Assembly (NCBI RefSeq): GCF_013282805.1 | Contig: NZ_CP054038.1 | Span: forward strand, 2,170,001-2,234,000 | Direction of reading: 5' to 3' | DNA from: Microbacterium hominis | GTDB lineage: Bacteria; Actinomycetota; Actinomycetes; Actinomycetales; Microbacteriaceae | Length of the DNA stretch: 64,000 bases | In this document: positions 51,593 through 60,311 of the stretch, one piece after another | How positions within the stretch are numbered: position 1 is the first letter of the stretch | Layout of the letters: each line of letters starts with the position of its first letter | The notes under the pieces: model-generated | Told to the model about the DNA's origin: nothing | Seen by the model: only the letters and a program-made list of their open reading frames with translations | The model's database searches: none | Made by a program: the position numbers and the translations under genes

Positions 51593-52701
51593 GTCGCGAT
51601 CAGCCACTCTACGTAGAAGAACCCGACGCCCGACACCGCGAGCAGGCCCGCGATGATCCACATGCGCACCACGATCGTGATCTCGGGCCAGCCGCGCATC
51701 TCCAGATGGTGGTGGAACGGGCTCATGAGGAACAGGCGCTTGCCGCGCGTGGCCTTGAAGTAGAGGCGCTGAAGGATGACGGACCCCGGCGCGATGATGT
51801 AGACGCCCGCGACGAGCACGGCCAGCAGTTCGGTGCGGGTGAGGATCGCCATCGCCGCGATCACGCCGCCGATGGCCATCGACCCCACGTCGCCCATGAA
51901 GATCTGCGCCTTGGGCGCATTCCACCAGAGGAATCCGACGAGCGCCCCCACGAACGCTGCCGACACGATCGCCAGATCGAACGGGTCGCGCACGGAGTAG
52001 CACGCGGTCTGCACGCTCGGTGCGAGCGCTTCGCCGCCCGAGCACACCTGGTTGAACTGCCAGAACGCGATGAGGCTGTACGCGCCCGTCACGAAGATGC
52101 CGGCGCCGGCGGCCAGGCCGTCGAGACCGTCGGTGACGTTGGTGCTGTTGGAGAAGGCGACGCCGATGAACGAGACCCAGGCCATGTACAGCGCCCACCC
52201 GATGATCGGGCCGAGCGCCATGAACGAGAGCATCGGCACATCGCGGAAGATCGAGACGTACGGGGATGCCGGGGTCAGCCCCCACGCGTTGGGGAAGTTC
52301 AGCGCGACGACCGCGAAGACCACGGCGACGAGCACCTGACCGGCCACCTTGCGCCAGCCGGAGAGGCCGAGGCTGCGCTGGCTGCGCACCTTCATGTAGT
52401 CGTCGATGAACCCGACGACGCCGAAGCCGACCATCATCCACAGCACGAGCAGCCCGGAGATCGTGGGCGGGTTGTTGCCGGTGAACGATCCGACGAGATA
52501 GCCGACGATCGTGCCGGTGATGAAGATCGTGCCGCCCATCGACATGGTGCCGCGCTTGGCGCCGTGGCTGGGGTTGTGGACGTTCTCCGGCGTGCGGATG
52601 ACCTGCCCCCATCCCCAGGCCCGGAACAGGCGCAGGAAGACCGGGGTGAGGAACAGGGTGAAGGCCAGCGAGATCGCCGCGGCCGTCAGGAGTGATCTCA
52701 C
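51589..52701 (-). CDS. mraY: Phospho-MurNAc-pentapeptide transferase (MraY)
   Basis: A 370-residue membrane enzyme making lipid I, with ten helices. Signatures: HGAKRGTMSMGGTIF, VGFIDDYMKV (catalytic Asp-Asp), NSTNVTDGLDGLAAG, FMGDVGSMAIGG and FLMSPFHHHLEMRGWPE. GTG 52701 overlaps the murF stop (GTGA). Confidence 0.97.
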   Translation of the reverse strand: MRSLLTAAAISLAFTLFLTPVFLRLFRAWGWGQVIRTPENVHNPSHGAKRGTMSMGGTIFITGTIVGYLVGSFTGNNPPTISGLLVLWMMVGFGVVGFIDDYMKVRSQRSLGLSGWRKVAGQVLVAVVFAVVALNFPNAWGLTPASPYVSIFRDVPMLSFMALGPIIGWALYMAWVSFIGVAFSNSTNVTDGLDGLAAGAGIFVTGAYSLIAFWQFNQVCSGGEALAPSVQTACYSVRDPFDLAIVSAAFVGALVGFLWWNAPKAQIFMGDVGSMAIGGVIAAMAILTRTELLAVLVAGVYIIAPGSVILQRLYFKATRGKRLFLMSPFHHHLEMRGWPEITIVVRMWIIAGLLAVSGVGFFYVEWLIAT

Positions 52702-54110
52702 GAGAAGGATTCTCCCAGACGATCGCCGAGGAACCTCAGGCCCGCGGAGTTGGAGGACTTGACGAGCACGCGATCGCCGTCGCGCAGTTCGCCCTGGAGG
52801 TAGTCGAAGGCCTCGTCGGCGGTCTCGAAGAACACCGCTTCGCCGTCCCACGAGCCCTGTGCGATGGCCTCGAGGTACATCCGGCGTGCGGGCGCTCCGA
52901 TGATCACGATCCGCTGGATGCGCAGGCGCACGGCCAGGAGTCCGACGCGGTCGTGCTCCTCCTCGGAGTACTCCCCGAGCTCGCTCATGGCGCCGAGCAC
53001 GGCCACGGTGCGCTGGTCGGGGCGGGTGATCTGCGCGAGGGTGCGCAGGGCCGCCGCCATCGAGTCGGGGCTCGCGTTGTAGGCGTCGTTGATGATCCGG
53101 ACCCGGTCCGAGCCCAGCGGCTGCATGCGCCAGCGCTCGGCGAGCTCGACCTGCTCCAGCCGCGCGATGCAGTCGGCCAGCGACACGCCGAGCGCGGTGG
53201 CGGTCGCGATCGCCGCGAGGGCGTTCATGACGTGATGCTCGCCGAGCACGCGCAGCCGCAGCGGAAGGCTCTCGCCGTCGGCGGTCACCGTGCAGGTCGT
53301 GCCCTCGGCGGTCACCTCGACGTCGTCCGCGCGCACGTCGGCGGCCGCTCCGCGCGCGAACCAGCGCACCGTCGCACCGCGCTCGGCGGCGATGGGCGCC
53401 ATGGCCGCCACGCGGGCGTCGTCGGCGTTGAGCACGGCGAGCCCTCCGGGGCGCACCGCGCGCACGAGCTCGGACTTCGCCGCGAACGTGGCCTCGATGC
53501 CGCCGAAGCCGCCGGCGTGGGCCATGCCCACCATCAGCACGACGCCGACATCGGGGGCGACCAGCCCGGCGAGTCGTGCGATCTCCCCGGGCCCGCTGGC
53601 CCCGAACTCGCTCACGAGGAAGCGGGTATCGGCACCGACGCGAAGCATCGTGAGCGGGGCGCCGACCTCGTTGTTGAACGAGGCCTTCGGCGACACGGTC
53701 TCACCCTCGGCCTCGAGGATTCGGGCGAGCATGTTCTTGGTGGTGGTCTTGCCGTTGGATCCGGTGATGCCGACCACGCGCAGGTCGCCGTCGCGACGCA
53801 CGCGCGCGACGACCTCGCGGGCGAGGTCGGCGAGGGCGCCGACCGCGTCGGCCACGATGACCTGCGTGAGGTCGGCATCGACGATGTGCTCGACGACGGC
53901 CAGCGCCGCGCCGGCATCGGCGGCCTTGCCGACGAACAGGTGGCCGTCGGTGGTCTCGCCGGGCTTGGCGACGAAGATGTCGCCGGGTCCGATGAGGCGC
54001 GAGTCGGTGTCCACGGCGCCGGAGACGAGCGTCTCGGGCGTGTCGTCGCCGACGTAGACGGCTTCTCCGCCGACGGCGCGGGCGAGTTCTGCGATGGTGA
54101 GGGCGATCAT
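52698..54110 (-). CDS. murF: UDP-MurNAc-tripeptide--D-alanyl-D-alanine ligase (MurF)
   Basis: A 470-residue Mur ligase adding D-Ala-D-Ala. N-domain DTRLIGPGDIFVAKPG-type uridine site (VDTDSR); ATP loop VVGITGSNGKTTTKNML near residue 113; SFNNEVGAPLTML; and IINDAYNASPDSM. The next gene upstream is ftsI, only 25 bases away; murE, which usually lies between them, is absent. Confidence 0.97.
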   Translation of the reverse strand: MIALTIAELARAVGGEAVYVGDDTPETLVSGAVDTDSRLIGPGDIFVAKPGETTDGHLFVGKAADAGAALAVVEHIVDADLTQVIVADAVGALADLAREVVARVRRDGDLRVVGITGSNGKTTTKNMLARILEAEGETVSPKASFNNEVGAPLTMLRVGADTRFLVSEFGASGPGEIARLAGLVAPDVGVVLMVGMAHAGGFGGIEATFAAKSELVRAVRPGGLAVLNADDARVAAMAPIAAERGATVRWFARGAAADVRADDVEVTAEGTTCTVTADGESLPLRLRVLGEHHVMNALAAIATATALGVSLADCIARLEQVELAERWRMQPLGSDRVRIINDAYNASPDSMAAALRTLAQITRPDQRTVAVLGAMSELGEYSEEEHDRVGLLAVRLRIQRIVIIGAPARRMYLEAIAQGSWDGEAVFFETADEAFDYLQGELRDGDRVLVKSSNSAGLRFLGDRLGESFS

Positions 54111-54135
54111 GTCTTCTCCGGCCGGATCGGATGCC

Positions 54136-55944
54136 TCACCCGAACTCGGGGAGCATCTCCGGCGTCGTCGTCGAGGGCATCACGCGGTAGGTCTTGAGCA
54201 CCTGCGTCATGGCCTTCTGGAACGCGGTGGCGTTGGCCGCAGACGACTTTACCTTCGACGGCTCATCGAGCGTGACCACGACGAGGTACTCGGGGTCGTC
54301 GGCGGGGGCGAACCCGATCATCGTGGTGAAGTACGCGCCGGCCTTGTATCGGCCGTTGCCGTCGGATTTCTCACCTGTGCCGGTCTTCCCCGCCACCCGG
54401 TACCCGGGGATCTCCACCGAGGTCGCGTAGTTGGCCTGCAGGAAGACGTTCTCGAGCATCGTGCGCATCTTCGCCGAGGTCGACGCGCTCACCACCTGCA
54501 CCGGCTCGGGCAGGTCGGGCTCGGTCACCGTGCCGTCGGCCGACGTGCACGACTCGACGAGGCTGAGCGGCATGCGCAGGCCGTCGTTGGCGAGGGCGGC
54601 GTAGGCTCCCGCCAGCTCGGGCATCGTCGTGGTCAGGCCCTGCCCGTACGCGGTGTTGTAGACGGTCTGGTTGTCCCACTGCTCGACGGGGCGCAGCAGG
54701 CCGCTCTGCTCGTTGTGGAAGCCGACCGCGCTCCCCTGCCCGATTCCGAAGCGCTCGAGGTAGTCGAACCGGGTCTGTGTGGACACCTTCTCGCTGAACT
54801 TCGAGATGCCGGTGTTCGAGGAGTCGATGAGCACGCCCGCGAGCGTGTAGGTGAACGGGGCGTGCTGGTAGAAGTCGTTGACGCGCGCGCCGTTGGCGAA
54901 GCTCTCGCGGCTGGACGCGACGACGGTGGATGCCGGGCTCTGCCCGCCCGCGTCGATCACGGTCGCCGCGGTGAGCGCCTTGAACGTCGATCCCGGCTCG
55001 AACCATCCGCCGAAGATGCGGCTGCCGCGATCCGTGCTGTCGGAGGCGGTGACGTCGTTGGGATCGACGGAGGGATACTCCGCCGCCGCCCGGATCTTGC
55101 CGGTCGAGGTCTCGACGACCATGATCGCGCCGTTCTGGGCGCCCATCGCCTGGGTCTGCTCGCTGATGAGCTGCTGCATGTACCACTGCAGGTCGCGGTT
55201 GACCGTGAGCTGCAGCGTGCCGCCATTGACGGCGGGCTGCTCGGACTCGGTGCCCGGGATGATCACGCCGTCCTTGCCGCGCTGGAAGCTGACCCGGCCG
55301 TCGGTCGCATCGAGGCAGGTCTGCTGGGTGAGCTCCAGGCCCGCCTGCGGACCCTCCGACCCCATGTAGCCCACGAGGTTGCCGCCGACCGCACCGTCGG
55401 GGTACATGCGGGCGGGATGCTGATCGAAGGTGAGGTACGGGGCGCCGATCGCCGCGAGCGCACGATACTGCTCGGTGGTCAGCCCGCGATCGAGGTAGGC
55501 GAACTGCGACGCCGCGTTCTCGGCGAGGGCGTCGGCGACCGCCTGGCGGATCTGCGCGGCATCCTGACCGGTGATCTCGGCCATCTCGGCGGCCGCCTGC
55601 TCCCAGGGCACCCGCTCGGTCTCGCCCTCGGCACCGCCCTCGACCGACCGTACGAAGCCGCCGTTCTCCTCGTAACCGGTGATGTTGAGGGGATCGAGCA
55701 CGCCGTCGTACATGAGCACGCTCCCGGCGAGGGTCTGTCCGGTCTCGTCGACGATCGAGCCGCGCGTGCCGTACAGCGTGCGGCTGGCGGCGAGTGCGCG
55801 CTCCATCGAGTCGTCGATGTGCTCCCCCGCGTTGACCACCTGGATGTCGACGAGGCGGACGATGAACCCCGAGAGGATCGCGAGCACGACCGCGAGGGCG
55901 ACCACCGTGCGAGGACGCGGACTGCGTGTGATGCGCGTGGTCAT
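54136..55944 (-). CDS. ftsI: Penicillin-binding protein, septal transpeptidase FtsI (PBP2/3 class)
   Basis: A 602-residue class B PBP. One N-terminal membrane helix (VVALAVVLAILSGFIVRLVDIQVV), a pedestal domain, then the transpeptidase: catalytic Ser in PGSTFKALTA near residue 290, SSNTG near 350 and GKTGTGEK near 495. It crosslinks septal peptidoglycan outside the membrane with FtsW. It lies 4 bases after the ftsL-like gene. Confidence 0.96.
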   Translation of the reverse strand: MTTRITRSPRPRTVVALAVVLAILSGFIVRLVDIQVVNAGEHIDDSMERALAASRTLYGTRGSIVDETGQTLAGSVLMYDGVLDPLNITGYEENGGFVRSVEGGAEGETERVPWEQAAAEMAEITGQDAAQIRQAVADALAENAASQFAYLDRGLTTEQYRALAAIGAPYLTFDQHPARMYPDGAVGGNLVGYMGSEGPQAGLELTQQTCLDATDGRVSFQRGKDGVIIPGTESEQPAVNGGTLQLTVNRDLQWYMQQLISEQTQAMGAQNGAIMVVETSTGKIRAAAEYPSVDPNDVTASDSTDRGSRIFGGWFEPGSTFKALTAATVIDAGGQSPASTVVASSRESFANGARVNDFYQHAPFTYTLAGVLIDSSNTGISKFSEKVSTQTRFDYLERFGIGQGSAVGFHNEQSGLLRPVEQWDNQTVYNTAYGQGLTTTMPELAGAYAALANDGLRMPLSLVESCTSADGTVTEPDLPEPVQVVSASTSAKMRTMLENVFLQANYATSVEIPGYRVAGKTGTGEKSDGNGRYKAGAYFTTMIGFAPADDPEYLVVVTLDEPSKVKSSAANATAFQKAMTQVLKTYRVMPSTTTPEMLPEFG

Positions 55945-55948
55945 GGGC

Positions 55949-56533
55949 TCAGTGTGTGCTCGGGGTCGGCAGTCCGTCGGTCAAGGGCGGCGGCGTGTCG
56001 GCGACCGCTCCCCCGTCGCCGGTGACCACCGGCACGCCTTCGATGGTCGCGGCGGGGTCGGTGACCAGCGGTGTCTCGGTGATGAGGGCGTTCGGCACGG
56101 AGCCGCGGCCGAGGGCATCCACCGACGAGCCGGCGCCCGCGGCGCCACCCGAGCCGAGCAGCGCTCCGTCGCTGAGCCTCAGGTAGCTGGGCGACTCGTC
56201 GATCACCATGCCCAGCGCAGCGGCGTTGGCTGCGAGGTACTGCGGCGAGCCGAGGCCTGCGACCTCGTCGTAGAGGATCTGCTTCTGCCAGGTCAGCTCG
56301 CGCTGCTGCTGGGTCAGCGTCGACAGCTCGTAGGAGCCCTGGGTCGTGAGGATCGAGAGCACCATCTGGGCCGCGCCGATCGACAGCGCGCACATCAGCG
56401 CGATGATCCCGTAGGTGAGCCTCGGGCGCCGAAGGCGTGCCGGGGCGTCGACGACGCGCAGACGCCGCGCGGGCGCATCGTGCCGGATCGGGGCGAGTGT
56501 GGTCGCCGCAGCGGTCGCGGTCATGCCGCTCAT
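55949..56533 (-). CDS. FtsL-like divisome protein
   Basis: A 194-residue bitopic protein: cytoplasmic front of about 38 residues, a membrane helix ([23 protein letters not shown]), then a coiled-coil-like region ([24 protein letters not shown]) and a long Gly/Pro/Thr-rich external tail. Position between rsmH and ftsI and this topology identify it as the FtsL counterpart; FtsL proteins share little sequence. ATG overlaps the rsmH stop (ATGA). Confidence 0.8.
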   Translation of the reverse strand: MSGMTATAAATTLAPIRHDAPARRLRVVDAPARLRRPRLTYGIIALMCALSIGAAQMVLSILTTQGSYELSTLTQQQRELTWQKQILYDEVAGLGSPQYLAANAAALGMVIDESPSYLRLSDGALLGSGGAAGAGSSVDALGRGSVPNALITETPLVTDPAATIEGVPVVTGDGGAVADTPPPLTDGLPTPSTH

Positions 56534-57483
56534 CGCGCCTCCCTCAATCTCTCAGCGGCGCGCAGGCGCACCGGAGTGGCTCGCGGATTGACCGCGCGCT
56601 CCTCTTCTGTGGCCAGCTCGGCACCTTTGACGAGCAGTCGGAATCGGGGGGCGTGCTCGGGCAGCTCCACGGGGAGTCCGCGCGGCGCGGTCGATGCCGA
56701 CGCCGCCGCGAACTCGCGCTTGACGAGCCGGTCTTCGAGGGACTGATACGACAGCACGACGATGCGCCCGCCGACGGCGAGCGTGTCGAGGGCCGCGGGC
56801 ACCGCCCGCTCGAGCACCGACAGCTCCCGGTTGACCTCGATGCGCAGCGCCTGGAACACCCGCTTGGCGGGGTGCCCGGAACGCTGCACCGCGTGCGGTG
56901 TCGCCGCCACGAGGATCTCGACGAGCCGACCGGAGCGCTCGATCGGCGCCTCGGCGCGTGCGGCGATGATGGCCCGCGCGTAGCGGGCGGCGAGCTTCTC
57001 CTCGCCGTACCGCTCGAAGATGCGCCGCAGATCGCCCTCGCCGTAGGTCGCCACGATGTCGGCGGCGGTGGTGCCCGCCGTCTGGTCCATGCGCATGTCC
57101 AGCGGTGCGTCCTGCGCGTAGGCGAAGCCGCGATCGGCGACGTCGAGCTGGAGCGAGGAGACGCCGAGGTCGAACAGGATCCCGTCGACCGCGGACACGC
57201 CCGCCCCGCGCACCGCCTCGGCGATGCCGTCGTACACCGTGTGCACGAGCGTCACGCGGTCGCCGAAGGGCGCGAGCCGCTCGCCCGCGATGCGCAGGGC
57301 GTCGGTGTCGCGATCCAGGCCGATCAGGTGGATGCCGGGGAACCGGTCGAGGAACGCCTCGGAGTGGCCGCCCATGCCGAGTGTGGCATCGACCAGCACG
57401 GCGCCGGGGCGCTCGAGGGCGGGGGCGAGCAGCTCGACGCAGCGGTCGAGCATGACGGGGGTGTGGATGTCGCGGAGATTCAT
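56530..57483 (-). CDS. rsmH: 16S rRNA (cytosine(1402)-N4)-methyltransferase RsmH (MraW)
   Basis: A 317-residue SAM enzyme. [13 protein letters not shown] at the front, the SAM loop [14 protein letters not shown] near residue 32, [14 protein letters not shown], then PLDMRMDQ and [19 protein letters not shown] region ([17 protein letters not shown]). It methylates C1402 in the 16S decoding site. There is no clear ribosome site before ATG 57483, but a large conserved-looking RNA structure lies just upstream (57515-57598). Confidence 0.97.
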   Translation of the reverse strand: MNLRDIHTPVMLDRCVELLAPALERPGAVLVDATLGMGGHSEAFLDRFPGIHLIGLDRDTDALRIAGERLAPFGDRVTLVHTVYDGIAEAVRGAGVSAVDGILFDLGVSSLQLDVADRGFAYAQDAPLDMRMDQTAGTTAADIVATYGEGDLRRIFERYGEEKLAARYARAIIAARAEAPIERSGRLVEILVAATPHAVQRSGHPAKRVFQALRIEVNRELSVLERAVPAALDTLAVGGRIVVLSYQSLEDRLVKREFAAASASTAPRGLPVELPEHAPRFRLLVKGAELATEEERAVNPRATPVRLRAAERLREAR

Positions 57484-57514
57484 GGTGGAGCGGGGTGGAG
57501 TTCTTCTTTCCGGT

Positions 57515-57598
57515 CCCCCGGTCCTGATCCCCATCCGCTCTGACCTGGCGCCGGGGAAGTGCGACAGGGCGGGAGCGGCTGGGAGTCAGGACCGGGGG
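57515..57598 (-). ncRNA. Structured leader upstream of rsmH, candidate mraW RNA motif
   Basis: Between mraZ and rsmH, a perfect 13-base helix (57515-57527 with 57586-57598) encloses a second 6-base helix (57535-57540 with 57573-57578) and a short apical stem. The apical region contains CUUCCCC in the minus-strand RNA (57559-57553), which I recall as the conserved loop of the actinobacterial mraW RNA motif. Position directly before mraW also fits. It is probably a cis-regulatory element or attenuator for the dcw genes. Confidence 0.6.
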
Positions 57599-57604
57599 CA
57601 CGGA

Positions 57605-58036
57605 TCAGAACAGGCCCGGAATCACCTCCTGCTCGAGCTCGGCGTACGACTCTTCGTTCGCCTCGGCGTAGGCGTTCCACGCGTCGGCGTTCCAGATCTC
57701 GGCGTGGGCTCCCACGCCGGTGACGACGAGCTCGCGCTCGAGGCCGGCGTAGGCGCGCAGCGATTGCGGGATGGTGATGCGGTTCTGGCTGTCGGGGGTC
57801 TCGGCGCTGGCTCCGGAGAGGAACATGCGCAGGAAGTCGCGGGCCTGCTTGTTCGCGAGGGGGGCTTCGCGAATGCGCTCGTGCACGCGCTCGAACTCCT
57901 GCGTGGAGAACACGTAGAGGCAGCGATCTTGACCGCGGGTGACGACGACGCCGCCACCCAGGTCTTCACGGAACTTCGAGGGGAGGATCACCCGGCCTTT
58001 GTCATCGAGCTTGGGTGTGTGCGTGCCGAGAAGCAT
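57605..58036 (-). CDS. mraZ: Division/cell wall cluster transcriptional repressor MraZ
   Basis: A 143-residue DNA-binding protein with two AbrB-like repeats: [23 protein letters not shown] (residues 2-24) and [26 protein letters not shown] (near 80-105). It controls the dcw cluster and binds direct repeats upstream of its own gene; such repeats are at 58080-58114. ATG 58036 has GAGGTG upstream; a GTG two codons earlier is possible. Confidence 0.96.
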   Translation of the reverse strand: MLLGTHTPKLDDKGRVILPSKFREDLGGGVVVTRGQDRCLYVFSTQEFERVHERIREAPLANKQARDFLRMFLSGASAETPDSQNRITIPQSLRAYAGLERELVVTGVGAHAEIWNADAWNAYAEANEESYAELEQEVIPGLF

Positions 58037-58079
58037 CTGCACCTCACCCCCTTCACCCGACCCCCCGATCGGATGTGCG

Positions 58080-58114
58080 CCACATTACTCCACTTTCCTC
58101 CACTTCACCACCAC
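58080..58114 (-). promoter_or_regulatory. Candidate MraZ operator and mraZ promoter
   Basis: On the minus strand GTGG repeats start at 58114, 58103, 58093 and 58083: three spaced exactly 10 bases and a fourth at 11, in the form AAAGTGGAGN. The TAATGT -10 (58087-58082) lies within the last two repeats, so a bound MraZ would cover the promoter. Confidence 0.7.
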
Positions 58115-58165
58115 TCGGATGGCGTTCTCCTCCCCCGGCGCTCCCCGGAGCCCGCCGAACGCAAA

Positions 58166-58193
58166 AAAGCACCGACCCGAAGGTCGGTGCTTT
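58166..58193 (-). terminator. Intrinsic terminator after the DUF3040 gene
   Basis: Perfect 12-base stem AAAGCACCGACC/GGTCGGTGCTTT with a 4-base loop. On the minus strand it runs into six T, a textbook terminator separating this gene from the mraZ promoter. Confidence 0.9.
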
Positions 58194-58243
58194 CGTGCAG
58201 GCGCCGCGCGCTCAGCGCAGCGGGATCGAGACGGGGGCCGCTG

Positions 58244-58618
58244 TCAGCGCTCCCCCTGCCGGCGGTCCCAGCGATCGTTCATGCGATCCATGAACGACGA
58301 GCCGCCGCGCGGCTTGGGCGCGCTCGGCGGCGCGGAGGCGTCGCGCGGTCGCGGGATCGCGGACCGGGTCGGCGTGACCGCGAGCACGACGCCCGCGAGC
58401 ATCACGGCGAACCCGATGACGCCGACGGCGACGAGCGGCAGCGCGACTCCGACGAGGAGTCCGCCCAGTCCCAGCAGCACGAGGACCGTGCCGTAGACGA
58501 TGTTGCGGTAGCTCAGCGAGCGACCGTCACGGGGCGCGCTGACGACATCTGCGTCGTTGCGCATGAGATGGCGCTCCATCTCGTCGAGCAGGCGCTGCTC
58601 CTGTTCGGAGAGTGGCAT
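58244..58618 (-). CDS. DUF3040 domain-containing membrane protein
   Basis: A 124-residue actinobacterial protein. It begins MPLSEQEQRLLDEMERHLMRND, the DUF3040 signature, followed by two adjacent membrane helices (YGTVLVLLGLGGLLVGVALPLV; VIGFAVMLAGVVLAV) and a basic tail. Function unknown; the gene's place just upstream of mraZ is common in the phylum. Start ATG 58618 has AGGGGG; a TAGAAT -10 lies near 58653. Confidence 0.9.
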   Translation of the reverse strand: MPLSEQEQRLLDEMERHLMRNDADVVSAPRDGRSLSYRNIVYGTVLVLLGLGGLLVGVALPLVAVGVIGFAVMLAGVVLAVTPTRSAIPRPRDASAPPSAPKPRGGSSFMDRMNDRWDRRQGER

Positions 58619-58671
58619 GCATCCCCCTCTGTTGGCTTTCGTGCGTTGATTCTACGCGTGCGGTTGATCAC

Positions 58672-58677
58672 TAGGCT
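58672..58677 (+). promoter_or_regulatory. -10 element of a leaderless promoter for the polyprenyl synthase
   Basis: TAGGCT, 6 bases before the GTG at 58684. Inferred from spacing. Confidence 0.55.
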
Positions 58678-58683
58678 AGGCCC

Positions 58684-59778
58684 GTGCCACCCTCGGAAGC
58701 GCCCGTTGAGCAGATTTCTCAGCGACTCGACACTTTTCTCCGGTTCGCGCGAGAGGAGACGGCGCCGTTCGGCGCGGAGGCGCGTCTGCTCGTGGATGCC
58801 GCGGCTGCCGCGCTGCGCGGAGGCAAGCGCTTGCGCGGACGCTTCTGCGTCGCCGGCTGGCGTGCCGTCGCGAGCCCCGAGACGGCCGCGGGCCCTCTTC
58901 CCGATCCGGTCGCCAGCGCCGCCGCCGCCCTCGAGGTCTTCCATGCCGCAGCCCTCGTGCACGACGACCTCATCGACAACTCCGACACCCGTCGCGGCCG
59001 CCCCTCCGCGCACCGCGCCCTCCAGGCCGCGCATGCCGCTGCCGGATGGAGCGGCGGCGCGGAGGCCTTCGGGCGCTCGGCCGCGATCCTCCTCGGCGAC
59101 CTGCTCGTCGCGTGGAGCGACGACCTGTTCGAAGAGGGGCTGCGCGCAGCATCCACTCCCCTGGCCGCCGCTGCGCGCGCGCAGTTCGCCGCGATGCGAC
59201 GCGAGGTGACGCTGGGCCAGTTCCTCGACATCGCAGAGGAGTCCGCCTTCGCCACCGAGCCCGACGATCGTCACGCAGAGCGCGCCCTGAGGGTCGCGTC
59301 GATGAAGTCCGCGCGGTACAGCGTGCAGCAGCCCCTCTCCATCGGGGGCGCCCTCGCGGGCGCCGACGACATGCAGGCCGCCGCGCTGGCCGCGTTCGGC
59401 CACCCGGTCGGCATGGCGTTCCAGTTGCGCGATGACGTGCTCGGCGTCTTCGGCGACGAGGCCGTCACCGGCAAGCCCTCGGGCGACGATCTGCGCGAGG
59501 GCAAGCGCACAGTGCTCATCGCCTACGCACGGGAGGCGCTCGAGGCGGATGCCCGCGCCGAAGTCGATCGGCTCCTCGGCGATCCGGGCCTCGGCCCGGA
59601 CGAGGTCGCGGCGCTGCAGCGCACCATCATCGACACCGGCGCGCTCGCGCGCGTGGAGGAGCTCATCGACCGCTACGCGGCCGAAGCCGAGGCGGCGCTG
59701 CCGGGTTCGAGCCTGGATGAGGCCGCGCTCGAAGATCTGCGCGACCTCGCACGCGCGGCCACGGTGCGATCGACCTGA
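58684..59778 (+). CDS. Polyprenyl synthetase family protein
   Basis: A 364-residue trans-isoprenyl diphosphate synthase. The first Asp-rich motif is VHDDLIDNSDTRRG near residue 98, GGKRLRGRF precedes it, and the second is FQLRDDVLGVFGDEAVTGKPSGDD near 247. It adds isopentenyl diphosphate units to an allylic primer; the residues before the first motif (AALEVFHAAAL) do not let me fix the chain length. Menaquinone or carotenoid precursors are both possible. It is next to an Rv2175c-like gene, as idsA2 is in Mycobacterium tuberculosis. Confidence 0.93.
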   Translation: MPPSEAPVEQISQRLDTFLRFAREETAPFGAEARLLVDAAAAALRGGKRLRGRFCVAGWRAVASPETAAGPLPDPVASAAAALEVFHAAALVHDDLIDNSDTRRGRPSAHRALQAAHAAAGWSGGAEAFGRSAAILLGDLLVAWSDDLFEEGLRAASTPLAAAARAQFAAMRREVTLGQFLDIAEESAFATEPDDRHAERALRVASMKSARYSVQQPLSIGGALAGADDMQAAALAAFGHPVGMAFQLRDDVLGVFGDEAVTGKPSGDDLREGKRTVLIAYAREALEADARAEVDRLLGDPGLGPDEVAALQRTIIDTGALARVEELIDRYAAEAEAALPGSSLDEAALEDLRDLARAATVRST

Positions 59779-59820
59779 GTCCGGGGTGAGCGCGCTCGCC
59801 CCGAGGAGTGCCGCGCGGAC

Positions 59821-60171
59821 TCAGGCCAGCGTGCGCGCGACGCGACGCACTTCGCTCTTGCGACCGGCCTGGAGGGCCTCGATCGGCGCGATGCCGATCG
59901 ATTCCTCGGCGCTCAGCAGCCAGTCGATGGCCTCGTCATCGGTGAAGCCCGCGTCGTGGAGCACGATCACGGTGCCGCGCAGCGAGCTCAGGGGGCGCCC
60001 GTCCTGAAGGAAGACGGCGGGCACCTTGAGCACGCCGTCGCGGCGCGATCCCACCAGGTGCGACTCGTCCAGGAGCCGACGCACACGCCCGAGCGGTTCG
60101 TCGAGGATCTCGACGAGGTCGGGAAGGGTCAGCCAGTCGGTCTCGATGCGTGAGGGGCTGTCATCGGTCAC
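59821..60171 (-). CDS. Rv2175c-like DNA-binding protein
   Basis: A 116-residue protein matching the Rv2175c family: an N-terminal winged helix-turn-helix (WLTLPDLVEILDEPLGRVRRLLDESHLVG) and a C-terminal helical domain (DAGFTDDEAIDWLLSAEESIGIAPIEALQAGRKSEVRRVARTLA). In M. tuberculosis the relative binds DNA and is phosphorylated by the adjacent kinase PknL; here a PASTA kinase lies two genes away. GTG 60171 is 6 bases after a CATAGT -10. Confidence 0.88.
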   Translation of the reverse strand: MTDDSPSRIETDWLTLPDLVEILDEPLGRVRRLLDESHLVGSRRDGVLKVPAVFLQDGRPLSSLRGTVIVLHDAGFTDDEAIDWLLSAEESIGIAPIEALQAGRKSEVRRVARTLA

Positions 60172-60177
60172 CTAGCA

Positions 60178-60183
60178 ACTATG
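60178..60183 (-). promoter_or_regulatory. -10 element of a leaderless promoter for the Rv2175c-like gene
   Basis: CATAGT, 6 bases before the GTG at 60171; the first base departs from TANNNT, as at ctaE. Confidence 0.4.
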
Positions 60184-60255
60184 GCACGCACCCGCATCGA
60201 CCATCGCCGTCACATCTTTCACATCCGTCGCTCGAGCACCTTCCTATACCAGCAG

Positions 60256-60284
60256 TTGACAGCCGTATACATCCGTGACACGGT
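60256..60284 (+). promoter_or_regulatory. Promoter of the LysM gene
   Basis: A consensus -35 TTGACA (60256-60261), 17 bases, then CACGGT (60279-60284). The transcript would have a leader of about 20 bases with the GAGGGGGG ribosome site. Confidence 0.45.
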
Positions 60285-60311
60285 TTTCGAAGTCGACAGA
60301 GGGGGGAACTC

